From JBHIEE01 sp046760445 (lineage in GTDB: Bacteria; Acidobacteriota; Aminicenantia; JdFR-78): a DNA stretch of 59,273 bases. The notes beneath the pieces were generated by a model, which saw nothing but the letters and a program-made list of their open reading frames with translations, was not told the DNA's origin and ran no database searches. The first letter of the stretch is position 1. Each line of letters opens with the position of its first letter. A program made the translations under genes and the position numbers. Positions 18,540 to 26,587 of the stretch are shown piece by piece. The DNA lies in contig JBHIEE010000003.1 in assembly GCA_046760445.1 (NCBI GenBank), positions 1-59,273 on the forward strand, written 5' to 3'.

Positions 18540-18569
18540 AGTCGCAAGCATTGCTTACTGCTTGCGACT
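18540..18569 (+). promoter_or_regulatory. Perfect hairpin in the permease leader
   Basis: AGTCGCAAGCA (18540-18550), an 8-base loop and TGCTTGCGACT (18559-18569) form an 11-bp perfect stem that is GC-rich for this genome. No U-run follows, so it is not a classical terminator. It could stabilise or control the permease mRNA, or be a small repetitive palindrome. Confidence 0.55.
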
Positions 18570-18603
18570 CGGAACTTGGTGGTTGAAAAAGGAGGAATAA
18601 GCT

Positions 18604-20115
18604 ATGGAAATGAGAAGAAAGCCCAAACTTAGCCGGGAACTGGGACTTTTAGCCTTAATTGCTACCGCTGTTTGTACTGTTATTGGTGGTGGAATTAATG
18701 TCCTTAGCGTAATGATTCAAAGAGATGTTCCGGGAATAGCCTATTTAGTTCCTTTGGCTTTTTTATTTGGAGTTATCCCCGCTCTTTTTGGGGCACTTAA
18801 TTATGCTATTCTCTCTTCAGCTATGCCTCGAGCTGGAGGAGGATATATGTATACTTCAAGAGCTTTAAATCCTTTTTTAGGTTTTATGGCTACTTTCTCC
18901 AAATGGTTTGGTTTATCTGCTGTAACGGGTGTTATTGCTTATATTGATATTCCTCTTTTAAGAGATGCAGCTCATCATGCTGGATTAATTGGAGTATCTA
19001 ATTTTCTCAACACTGATATTGCCAGAATTGGTATTCCTTTGCTAATGGTCTGGTTCTTCTGGTTCATTAATCTAATCGGAATCGAGGAATATGGATATAC
19101 AGTTATTATTCTGATGTTTCTAATGCTTACCGGAGGTGTAATTCTAATTTTAACCGGATTTCTAAATTCACACAGTGATTTTGTTCAAACAATGATTACT
19201 CGAGAAGGAAAAGATATTACTTCTATTATTTCTTTAGTTAAAACAAAAGTGGGAGGCTTGAAAGAAGCAATCACAGCTGCAGCAGTGCTATTCTTTGCTT
19301 ACACTGGTTTTGCTACTATTTCCCAAGCGGGTGGAGAAGCTAAAAATCCAAAACGTAATCTACCCTTAGCTTTTTTAATTTCTACCTTAATTATTACCAC
19401 TTATTATATGCTTTTCTCTGGGGCTCTCTATCATGCTGTTCCTTGGCAGTATATCTCTTATGAAGCCCAAACGGCTGATTTAACAGCTCCTGGTTTAGTC
19501 GGCGTGCTTTTGCCGGGCAGTTTGGCTGTTTTTATAGTCTTAATGGCAGCCATTGCCCTTCTTAATGATATTCCTCCTATGTTGATGGCAAGCTCAAGAC
19601 TTTTCTTTGCTTGGGCTGAGGATGGTATCTTCCCTAAAAAATTATCTAATGTTAACAAGCGTTTTCGTACTCCTCATTATGCCTTGACTATTGTCGCCGT
19701 TATTTCTTCTTTAGTAATTCTTGGTTGTCATTATGCTGGTGACTTTTTCTTAGGTATTGATATAACTGTCACCTCTTTAGTCTTTACCTATGTGTTAATT
19801 TCTGTTTCAGTTATCTCTTTTCCTTTTGTCAATAAAAAGCTCTATAATGAAATTGCCTTTATTAAGAATCGCTTTGCTCAGATTATCATTGCTGTTATTT
19901 CTATATTTACTTTATCTGTTTTGTTTTTCATTGTAATCTGGGGAGATGTTAAAAAATCTGTCTCTGCATGGTATTTTCACGCCACTTATATCTGGCTAAT
20001 TGTGATGGCTATTGGGGTTGTGATCTTTGTTATTCAGTGGAAGTTGCTGAAAAAGAAAGGAATTGACCCCAAAAAAGATATTTTTAGTAAACTCCCAGTA
20101 GAATATGAGGCTTAA
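18604..20115 (+). CDS. APC-superfamily amino-acid permease
   Basis: A 503-residue, roughly 12-span membrane transporter of the APC superfamily. The first helix carries a glycine-rich segment IGGGINVLSV, the substrate-site signature of the fold, and AMPRAGGGYMYTSRALNP is typical of the second. The middle has FAYTGFATISQAGGEAKNPKRNLP, the classic intracellular-loop motif of the family. GGAGGA lies 8 bases before ATG 18604. The substrate cannot be read from the sequence; uptake of amino acids released by the secreted peptidases fits the neighbours. Confidence 0.9.
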   Translation: MEMRRKPKLSRELGLLALIATAVCTVIGGGINVLSVMIQRDVPGIAYLVPLAFLFGVIPALFGALNYAILSSAMPRAGGGYMYTSRALNPFLGFMATFSKWFGLSAVTGVIAYIDIPLLRDAAHHAGLIGVSNFLNTDIARIGIPLLMVWFFWFINLIGIEEYGYTVIILMFLMLTGGVILILTGFLNSHSDFVQTMITREGKDITSIISLVKTKVGGLKEAITAAAVLFFAYTGFATISQAGGEAKNPKRNLPLAFLISTLIITTYYMLFSGALYHAVPWQYISYEAQTADLTAPGLVGVLLPGSLAVFIVLMAAIALLNDIPPMLMASSRLFFAWAEDGIFPKKLSNVNKRFRTPHYALTIVAVISSLVILGCHYAGDFFLGIDITVTSLVFTYVLISVSVISFPFVNKKLYNEIAFIKNRFAQIIIAVISIFTLSVLFFIVIWGDVKKSVSAWYFHATYIWLIVMAIGVVIFVIQWKLLKKKGIDPKKDIFSKLPVEYEA

Positions 20116-20200
20116 ATTCATAAATCGAAAGTCACAGAGTTTCAATAATCTATATTAAGATATGCTTCATTCTGTTTGGCAAGATCCTAAATCCCTGCCT

Positions 20201-20217
20201 GCCCCGTAGAACGGGGC
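20201..20217. repeat. GC-rich palindrome GCCCCGTAGAACGGGGC
   Basis: A 7-bp stem with a 3-base centre. The same outer arms (GCCCCGTA with TACGGGGC) recur at 37945-37979, where another palindrome is inserted at the centre. Confidence 0.6.
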
Positions 20218-20285
20218 CTCCGGCATGGAAGCAAACATATAAAACTAAAAACTTAAAATTTACAAAAAAAATGGTCAAGGATACG

Positions 20286-20335
20286 AGGATTTAAGGGTTC
20301 AAGTGGTTATTTCTTCACTCGAGTCCTTGAATCCT
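20286..20335. repeat. Imperfect hairpin within the repeat region
   Basis: AGGATTTAAGGGTTCAAGTG (20286-20305) pairs with CACTCGAGTCCTTGAATCCT (20316-20335). Sixteen of 20 positions are Watson-Crick, and three of the four others could form G-U pairs in RNA of this strand. Confidence 0.6.
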
Positions 20336-20380
20336 AGTTTTGATTTTTCATTTTTAGCTTTTCCTTTTTAGTTTATTAAA

Positions 20381-20445
20381 ACTTCCATGAAAGCCATTCT
20401 CACCATCAATTTACACAATATCATTTAAGATCATTTGAAAACCCT
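20381..20445. repeat. 65-bp repeat box, copy 1
   Basis: Begins ACTTCCATGAAAGCCATTCT and ends ATCATTTGAAAACCCT. Matching copies occur at 27370-27434 (same strand) and 55526-55591 (opposite strand). All three border hairpin-forming DNA. Confidence 0.7.
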
Positions 20446-20454
20446 CTGTATTTT

Positions 20455-20483
20455 TTGACATAACAGGTATTTTGTTCTAATAT
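20455..20483 (+). promoter_or_regulatory. Promoter placed almost at the start codon
   Basis: TTGACA (20455-20460), a 17-base spacer and TAATAT (20478-20483). The expected transcript start is about 20490, only a few bases before ATG 20493, and no ribosome binding site is visible, so the mRNA may be leaderless. Confidence 0.5.
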
Positions 20484-20492
20484 TTCCTCTAA

Positions 20493-21437
20493 ATGGCAGT
20501 CAGAAGAAATCTTCTAACTTTTTTACTAAAATCTATAATCAGTTTTTCGATTATTGTTTATATCATAGTTTATAGAACATCTGTACCGGAAATCGTATCA
20601 ACCTTAAAACGAGTAAATATATATTGGCTGATAGTTTCATTTTCTCTTCATTCTATCGGTCTTCTGATAAGTGCTTATCGGTGGCAAATTTTAATGAACG
20701 CTCAGGAAATTAAAGTTCCTCTCATTTTTTTAACTAAATCTTATTTAGTTGGGACTTTTTTCAATCACTTCCTACCCACCAGATTCGGGGGAGATGTGGT
20801 TAGAATTTATGATGGTTCTCGTTATACTCATTCTATTAGCAAATCCTCGGCTGTGATTTTAGTTGAGCGTTTAACCGGCATTTTTGTTCTCTTATTGTTC
20901 GCTTTTACTGCTTCTTTATTTCGATTAGATATCGCTACCAGAGTTCCAGTAATCTGGCTTTCACTCGCCTTAGGCCTTTTGGGCTTAATTTTCATGTTCT
21001 TACTCTTTACTCCTCTTGTGGGTCAAGTAATTAACAGAATTAAAGCAAAAGGTGTTTTAGGAAAAATAATAGAAAAAATTATTTCTTTTAGAAATTCAGT
21101 TTTGATTTATCAACAAAAAAGGTCTCATTTTATAAGAGCTGTTTTTTGGGCATTCTTACTTCAAATAAATGTCATTGTCCACTATTATATTATTGGTTTA
21201 GCCTTAGGGATTAAAATTCCATTAATAGATTATTTCATTATTATCCCTGTGGTTTTAATGATTCTAATTATCCCAGTTACAATTAGTGGGTGGGGCTTAA
21301 GAGAAGGTGCTTATATAGAAATATTCAAGTTTTATTACATCACTTCTCAAGTAGCTGTTTCCTTTTCTTTAATTGATGTTGCCTTTAATTTAATAATTGG
21401 CCTTGTGGGAGGGGTAGTTTATTGGCTACGAAAATAA
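20493..21437 (+). CDS. Lysylphosphatidylglycerol synthase/UPF0104-like membrane protein
   Basis: A 314-residue membrane protein of the UPF0104 (YbhN/AglD-like, flippase-like) family with about eight membrane segments. Family landmarks are the basic loop AYRWQILMNAQ, FFNHFLPTRFGGDVVRIY, VILVERLTG and the C-terminal VTISGWGLREGAYI. Related proteins are proposed to move lipid-linked substrates or to form the membrane part of MprF; no catalytic aminoacyl-transfer domain is fused here. It lacks a ribosome binding site and may be leaderless. It overlaps the envC start by 16 bases and heads a four-gene envelope operon. Confidence 0.8.
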   Translation: MAVRRNLLTFLLKSIISFSIIVYIIVYRTSVPEIVSTLKRVNIYWLIVSFSLHSIGLLISAYRWQILMNAQEIKVPLIFLTKSYLVGTFFNHFLPTRFGGDVVRIYDGSRYTHSISKSSAVILVERLTGIFVLLLFAFTASLFRLDIATRVPVIWLSLALGLLGLIFMFLLFTPLVGQVINRIKAKGVLGKIIEKIISFRNSVLIYQQKRSHFIRAVFWAFLLQINVIVHYYIIGLALGIKIPLIDYFIIIPVVLMILIIPVTISGWGLREGAYIEIFKFYYITSQVAVSFSLIDVAFNLIIGLVGGVVYWLRK

Positions 21438-22585
21438 AAATATTTTTGATTACCTTTCTGTTTTTAGAAGTAGTTATCCCAGTGTTTTCTGACCAACAGA
21501 AAGAGATTGAAGAATATCAGAACCAGCTTTTTCAAATCAGCCAGCAAATTAATTTACTTAAAAGTAAGATAGAAGAAGAAAGCCAAAGAGAATCGACTCT
21601 TTTATCCCAATTACAGAATATTGGATTAAAAAAAGGATTGCTTCAAAAGGAAATAGCTTATTTCGATGTTAAGTTAAAAAAGTCCAAGCTTGAGCTGAGT
21701 AGAATCAAGGAGGAAATAAAAAAGATAAGATTGGATTTAGCTGAGAAAAAAGAACTTCTAAAAAATGTTTTAGTTACACTCTATAAACTTGGAAAATTTA
21801 GTTATTTGCAGGTGATTCTTTCGGCTAAAAATGTTAGTAGTCTCATCTCAGGAAGTAAATATATTTCAATTTTGATTCAGCTTCAATCCAAAACAATTAA
21901 TGATTATAAATTGGCTTTAGAAAAATTGAATCTTGCAGAGCAAGAGTTGAAAAAGAAAAATGAAGAGATAATATCATTAAAGAAGAAGGCAGAAAACAAA
22001 AGAAAAGAATTAATTCAACAGGAAAGACAAAAAAGAATTTTAATTGCCAATATTCAGAAAGATAAAGATAGTTATCTCAAGACCTTAGAAGAATTGACTA
22101 AACAGGCTGACCAGCTTAAAGAGTTAGTTAGAGAATTAACCAAACAAAAAGAAGTTTTTCCATTTCTTTTTTCTCCCATTTATGAAAAAAGAGGAGTTCT
22201 TAACTGGCCAATTGTAGGAAGAATAATTACATTTTTTGGACTCCAGCAACATCCGATATTTAAAACAGTTACTTTAAATAATGGCATAGAAGTTTCTCCA
22301 AATAAGCCTCAAGCACTGATTAGAGCCATTTATTATGGGAAAGTAGTTTATGCTGATTATTTTAAAGGATATGGGAATTTAATTATTATTGATCATGGGT
22401 TAAAGTATTATTCTCTATACGGATATTGTGCCGATTTTTTAATAAACAAAGGAGATTTTGTTAAAGAAGGACAGCCTATAGCTGTTGTTGGTGATATAGG
22501 CTCCTTGAAGGGAGAATGTCTTTATTTTGAGCTCAGGTACAAGACTCAACCCTTAAATCCCTTGCAATGGCTAAGAAAAAGGTGA
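21422..22585 (+). CDS. envC: EnvC-like murein hydrolase activator (degenerate LytM domain)
   Basis: A 387-residue exported protein. A signal peptide (FLITFLFLEVVIPVFS) is followed by a long coiled coil (about residues 25-245) and a C-terminal LytM/M23 domain (about 260-387). The zinc ligands of active M23 peptidases are missing: the usual HxxxD position reads NNGIEV, YSHL reads YSLYGY, and HLHFE reads CLYFE. The segments IIIDHGLKYYSLYGY and GQPIAVVGD resemble E. coli EnvC, which activates septal amidases rather than cutting murein itself. The start is TTG 21422, inside the previous gene. The neighbours S41 protein and YibQ repeat the envC-ctp-yibQ order seen in Proteobacteria. Confidence 0.82.
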   Translation: MATKIKIFLITFLFLEVVIPVFSDQQKEIEEYQNQLFQISQQINLLKSKIEEESQRESTLLSQLQNIGLKKGLLQKEIAYFDVKLKKSKLELSRIKEEIKKIRLDLAEKKELLKNVLVTLYKLGKFSYLQVILSAKNVSSLISGSKYISILIQLQSKTINDYKLALEKLNLAEQELKKKNEEIISLKKKAENKRKELIQQERQKRILIANIQKDKDSYLKTLEELTKQADQLKELVRELTKQKEVFPFLFSPIYEKRGVLNWPIVGRIITFFGLQQHPIFKTVTLNNGIEVSPNKPQALIRAIYYGKVVYADYFKGYGNLIIIDHGLKYYSLYGYCADFLINKGDFVKEGQPIAVVGDIGSLKGECLYFELRYKTQPLNPLQWLRKR

Positions 22586-22627
22586 TAAGATAATAAAATA
22601 ATTTTTTATCAGATGTAATAAAGAAAA

Positions 22628-23758
22628 ATGAAGAAAAAAACAAAATCAATTATCTTTGTTAGCTTTTTCGCCTTATTATTAGGTGTTCTGGTTAGTCAAT
22701 TTTTACCCAATATTTTATTAAAGGCTTCTTCTTATTCGAATCTTTCACTGATAGGGAAAGTAATCCACTATGTCAAGAACGAATATATTGAACCGGTAAG
22801 ACCTGAGCAAACAATTCTTAACGCAATCAGAGGAATGTTGAATTTTCTCGATCCAATATCTAGTTACTTAGATAAAGATAAATTGGCTATCTATCAAAAA
22901 TTAGAGACTTCAGAGTTAGCTGATGTTGGTTTAGTGTTAACTAAAAGATTTGGCTATCCTCAGATTATTGGAATTATAAAAGATTCTCCAGCTGAAAACG
23001 CTCCTCTCAAGATCGGGGACTATATTAGTTCAATTGACAATGTTTCTACTTATGAAATGAGCTTATGGGAAGCGAGGCTTTCTCTTAAGGGGCAAGCGGG
23101 AACAAAAGTCAGAGTTAAAATTATGGGTAATACCTCTATTAAGGAAGTATTAATAGAAAGAATTAAACTTTTCATGAACTCTTTCACTTATCAGAGAACA
23201 GGTAAGTATGGTCTTTTGAAAATTCACTATTTATACCCGGGTGAATTAGTAAAAATTAGGCAACTAATTACTCAAGCTCTAAGCCAAAATATAAAAGGAT
23301 TAATTATTGATTTAAGAAACTGTTATGAAGGGAAAATAGAAGCGGGATTAAAGTTGGCTAATTTATTTGTTAAAGAAGGAAAGTTTTGTTTTATAAAAAA
23401 GAAATCGGGAGAAACTCAAAGTTTTTATGGTCAAAAGGAGCAATTTTTGACAGACATTCCACTGGTATTGTTTGCCAATCAAGGGACAATGTCTGGCGCA
23501 GAAATTTTTTCTGCTATTTTAAAAAAATTTGGTCGAGCAAAAATAATTGGACAGCCAACTCTTGGGTTAACCTCTCAACAAAATCTATTTTTAATGGAAG
23601 ATGATTCAGCTGTTTTATTGACTACTGGTTTGATTTATTTAGAACCAGGAGAACCTATTTGGGGAAAAGGAGTAAAACCTGATATTGATATTAAAGAAGA
23701 AAAAGAGATAAAAGATCCCTTTTTAAAGAAAGCATTAGCGATAATTTCCTTCCGTTAA
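22628..23758 (+). CDS. S41/CtpA-like protease with altered catalytic lysine position
   Basis: A 376-residue protein with an N-terminal membrane anchor or signal segment (FVSFFALLLGVLVSQFL), a degenerate PDZ domain (about 95-170) and an S41 tail-specific-protease domain (about 190-350). The serine motif is kept as NQGTMSGAEI with S289. Where CtpA enzymes have TFGKG with the catalytic lysine, this protein has TLGLT, with L314 in the lysine position. It could be an inactive protease, or belong to an S41 subgroup using other residues. It lies 42 bases after envC and 4 bases before yibQ, so a role in cell-wall remodelling with EnvC is likely. Confidence 0.8.
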   Translation: MKKKTKSIIFVSFFALLLGVLVSQFLPNILLKASSYSNLSLIGKVIHYVKNEYIEPVRPEQTILNAIRGMLNFLDPISSYLDKDKLAIYQKLETSELADVGLVLTKRFGYPQIIGIIKDSPAENAPLKIGDYISSIDNVSTYEMSLWEARLSLKGQAGTKVRVKIMGNTSIKEVLIERIKLFMNSFTYQRTGKYGLLKIHYLYPGELVKIRQLITQALSQNIKGLIIDLRNCYEGKIEAGLKLANLFVKEGKFCFIKKKSGETQSFYGQKEQFLTDIPLVLFANQGTMSGAEIFSAILKKFGRAKIIGQPTLGLTSQQNLFLMEDDSAVLLTTGLIYLEPGEPIWGKGVKPDIDIKEEKEIKDPFLKKALAIISFR

Positions 23759-23762
23759 TTTG

Positions 23763-24929
23763 ATGACCAAAAGAAAGGTCAGGCAGAAGAAGATAAAGTT
23801 TTTCACACCTTATTTCTTCTATTTTTTATTCGTTCTAATAGCCTTTCTTTCAGTTTTATCTCTGGACTATATTGCCTGGGAGCAAGGTAAAAAGTCATAT
23901 TTATTTTCTTATTTTTTAAAAGATAAGAAATTTACTAAAGAACAAGAGAAATTGAATCAAATACTTCAAGTCTTTTTTAACCAGCATAATATTTCCTCTT
24001 CTTCGATTTCAATAATTAAAGATAACCAGGGAGTATTTCACTTTAAAATGAATCTTACTATAGAAAAATTCAATCTAATTAAAGAAGATTTAGAAAAGGA
24101 ACTGGCTAAAAGAAGAGCCGTGATTTTTGAGGAAAAAAGGGAAAAAAGAGGGGAGGTTTTTTTTAATTTATGGAAGATAAGAATTGGACAGAGACCAAGC
24201 CACATCTTACTTTTCTTGAGTCAAATTTCTCCATTAAAAGCAAGGTCAAAGGTAACACTCATTATTGACGATATTGGACATAGTTTAGAAATAGTTGATC
24301 AGATAATATCTTTGAATGTACCTTTGACTATTTCTATTATTCCTTTTCTGTCTTATTCTCAACAGGCTGCTCGGATAGCTCATCTAAATGATATAGAAAT
24401 AATGCTTCATCTACCATTAGAGCCAATGAATCCCTATAACTTTAGTTCTGAGAAGGAGTTGATTACTACTCAAATGACTCCTGAAGAAATAGAAAATACC
24501 CTATCTGAATGTATAAGAAATATTCCTTACCTTCAAGGAGTGAATAATCATATGGGTTCTAAGGTAACTAAGGAACCTGAGATTATGAAAATTATTTTAA
24601 CTTCCTTAAAAAGAAAGAATTTCTTTTTTATCGATAGCCGAACGACTGATCAGACAATTGGCTATCTATTAGCTAAACAGCTTGGAGTGCTGACTGCTGC
24701 CCGTGATATTTTCTTGGATAAAGCAGAGAATCAGAATCAATTCTCTGAAGGAGATACTGAATATACTAAGGAAAAATTTATCCAATTATTAGAGCTGGCT
24801 CAGAAAGAAGGAAAGGCAGTTGGCATTGCACATCCCTATCCTCAGACTATTCAGGCTATAAAGGAGAGTTTACCGTTAATTAAAAAATATAATGTGGAAC
24901 TGGTTTATGCTTCAAAAATCGTTAATTAG
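23763..24929 (+). CDS. YibQ-family divergent polysaccharide deacetylase
   Basis: A 388-residue protein with an N-terminal basic stretch and membrane anchor (FFYFLFVLIAFLSVLSLDY), a spacer, and a C-terminal divergent polysaccharide deacetylase domain (DUF610/YibQ, about 155-388). The domain starts VTLIIDDIGHS, matching the metal-binding DD motif, and continues with MLHLPLEPMNP and GVNNHMGSKVT. The closing segment KAVGIAHPYPQT is typical. Substrate and activity of YibQ proteins are not established; the family is linked by gene order to EnvC and cell division. ATG 23763 is preferred to TTG 23760 four bases after the previous gene. Confidence 0.85.
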   Translation: MTKRKVRQKKIKFFTPYFFYFLFVLIAFLSVLSLDYIAWEQGKKSYLFSYFLKDKKFTKEQEKLNQILQVFFNQHNISSSSISIIKDNQGVFHFKMNLTIEKFNLIKEDLEKELAKRRAVIFEEKREKRGEVFFNLWKIRIGQRPSHILLFLSQISPLKARSKVTLIIDDIGHSLEIVDQIISLNVPLTISIIPFLSYSQQAARIAHLNDIEIMLHLPLEPMNPYNFSSEKELITTQMTPEEIENTLSECIRNIPYLQGVNNHMGSKVTKEPEIMKIILTSLKRKNFFFIDSRTTDQTIGYLLAKQLGVLTAARDIFLDKAENQNQFSEGDTEYTKEKFIQLLELAQKEGKAVGIAHPYPQTIQAIKESLPLIKKYNVELVYASKIVN

Positions 24930-24991
24930 TTTATTAGTTAATTCGGAAATCTTATAACCTTCGATTTTTCTCTCACAAATTTACAAATAAA

Positions 24992-25903
24992 CTAATGTAA
25001 AGTAAATTTATCAATCAACCAAAAACAGAAAAGATAAAATAAAATAAGGAAAATAAACACTGTCCATTTTAAAAGATTATACTTTTCAACCTTTTTTTTG
25101 ACAAGAAGAATAAATTGGTAAATGGAAAAAACCCCAAGGGAAAAGGGAAGAAATCCAAAATAACCTAAAACAGGCATTTCGAAAATTTTTAAAAAATTGA
25201 AATAGGGAATTGAATACCGCCATCTTGATAAACTCCAATAATTCCAAAATTCCCAAAGTAATCCAGCAATAAATCCAGTGAGAAGCCAACTTATAATTCT
25301 TCCCCAGTAACCTTCTTTTAAATCTTTTAATATACCTTTAATTTTTAAAATGTAATTGATAGGAGGTATTAAAAGCATAAAACATAACCAGACTAGAGGA
25401 AAAAAGAATCGAGGGAAAGAAAGAAAAAGAGGAACCGAAATTAATCCTGCGCCTATACTTGTTGAGAGAAATACCTTGGTTATCGGGATTGAAAATTTTG
25501 TTTTTTTTCTTTCAAAAAAGCTTTCAATGAATGAAGCAGTTTCCCAAAGAGCAGGAATAACAGTAGCAAAGCCAAGAAAATAACCCAGCCATCTTTTAAA
25601 AATATTCTCGGGTAAATGATGGTAAGACCAGCTATCAACTCTTAGATTGAATAATTCAAATATTAGCCAGGTAAAAACAGAGATAAAAGCCATAAAAAGA
25701 AAATTTTTTCCTGAAGAAAAAAGGAGTGAATTCTTGGTTCGTCTGAAATTTAGGCTATCAACAACTAAAATATAAGACCACCAGGCTACACAAAAAAACC
25801 ATTCTTGGATAAAAGATATTTTTAGAAAAAGTAATATTTCCGAACTAATCAGAATTATTAGTCCTAAATATAGATTGAGATAAATGATTTTTTCTCTCTT
25901 CAT
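24992..25903 (-). CDS. Unknown multi-span membrane protein
   Basis: A 303-residue protein with about eight hydrophobic segments and many tryptophans and phenylalanines. It has no catalytic motif that I recognise. Short conserved-looking pieces are FCVAWWSYILVVD, FELFNLRVDSWSYHHLP and AGLLWEFWNYWSL, where acidic and aromatic residues fall inside or next to membrane segments. It is transcribed alone, convergent with the yibQ gene and divergent from a lipoprotein gene. It may be an uncharacterised family of diderm bacteria; no function is proposed. Confidence 0.6.
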   Translation of the reverse strand: MKREKIIYLNLYLGLIILISSEILLFLKISFIQEWFFCVAWWSYILVVDSLNFRRTKNSLLFSSGKNFLFMAFISVFTWLIFELFNLRVDSWSYHHLPENIFKRWLGYFLGFATVIPALWETASFIESFFERKKTKFSIPITKVFLSTSIGAGLISVPLFLSFPRFFFPLVWLCFMLLIPPINYILKIKGILKDLKEGYWGRIISWLLTGFIAGLLWEFWNYWSLSRWRYSIPYFNFLKIFEMPVLGYFGFLPFSLGVFSIYQFILLVKKKVEKYNLLKWTVFIFLILFYLFCFWLIDKFTLH

Positions 25904-26047
25904 TTAGATAAGAAATATATAAAAATAAAACTTATAAAGCAAGATTCCTTTAAAACTAAAAATTGGTAAATTTGAATAATTTATTTTTTTTGTTTATACT
26001 TATATAATGCAAACAAAAATTTATTAGGTGTTTGAAAGGAGACTGAG

Positions 26048-26587
26048 ATGAGAAAAATATTACCCATTCTAATCTTGATAGTTGCTGCTCTCTTAGTAAC
26101 TATGCAAGTGGGATGTAAAAAAAATACTCCTGAAGAACTAAAATCATGGCTCGAAATTACTGATGTGGAAACTAAATGGGTTTCTAAGTATTATCAACCT
26201 TGGCCTCCTAAATTAATATTAGTGCCAGCAATCCAATTCAGGGTAAAAAATGTTTCTTCAAGACCCCTTAGATACATCTATTTCAATGCCATCTTTAGAT
26301 TTAAAGATGATCGGGAAAACTTAGGTGATGCCTTTTTAGCCGCAATTAGAAATAAACCTGTCATGCCTGGAGAGAAAAGTGAATCTATTCTGCTTAAAAG
26401 CAATTTCGGTGTTGAAGGAAGTACAAAAGCTCAATTCATCAATAACCCTCAATGGAAGATTGCAGAAGTAAGACTTTTTTTCAAAAAGGGCTCCTCAGGC
26501 TATGTTTTCCTTGGTGAATATGATATTAGCCGGAAAATTGATTTCGAGGAACCAGAGCCAGTAGGCATAGAAAAGAAACAGACTTAA
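26048..26587 (+). CDS. Probable lipoprotein, unknown function
   Basis: A 179-residue protein with an N-terminal hydrophobic stretch (ILPILILIVAALLVTM) ending in VGC, so C23 is a likely lipidation site although the -3 residue (Q) is not ideal. The mature part looks like a single beta-rich domain (QFRVKNVSSRPLRYIYFNAIF), reminiscent of DUF-type domains describing a slight extension of an Ig/FxLYD fold, but I cannot name it. A GGAGA lies before ATG 26048 and a TATAAT at 26003-26008. Its 3' end overlaps the convergent maf gene by 4 bases. Confidence 0.6.
   Translation: MRKILPILILIVAALLVTMQVGCKKNTPEELKSWLEITDVETKWVSKYYQPWPPKLILVPAIQFRVKNVSSRPLRYIYFNAIFRFKDDRENLGDAFLAAIRNKPVMPGEKSESILLKSNFGVEGSTKAQFINNPQWKIAEVRLFFKKGSSGYVFLGEYDISRKIDFEEPEPVGIEKKQT

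Larger units (their letters stand above)
20116..20492. other. Intergenic repeat region, no gene
   Basis: 377 bases without a coding region. It contains the palindrome GCCCCGTAGAACGGGGC (20201-20217), an imperfect 20-bp hairpin (20286-20305 with 20316-20335), one copy of a 65-bp box (20381-20445), and the promoter of the following gene. Confidence 0.7.

Noticed and set aside
20116..20492. Rho-independent terminator for the permease
   Set aside because: The hairpins are far from the stop codon, imperfect and not followed by a clean U-run.
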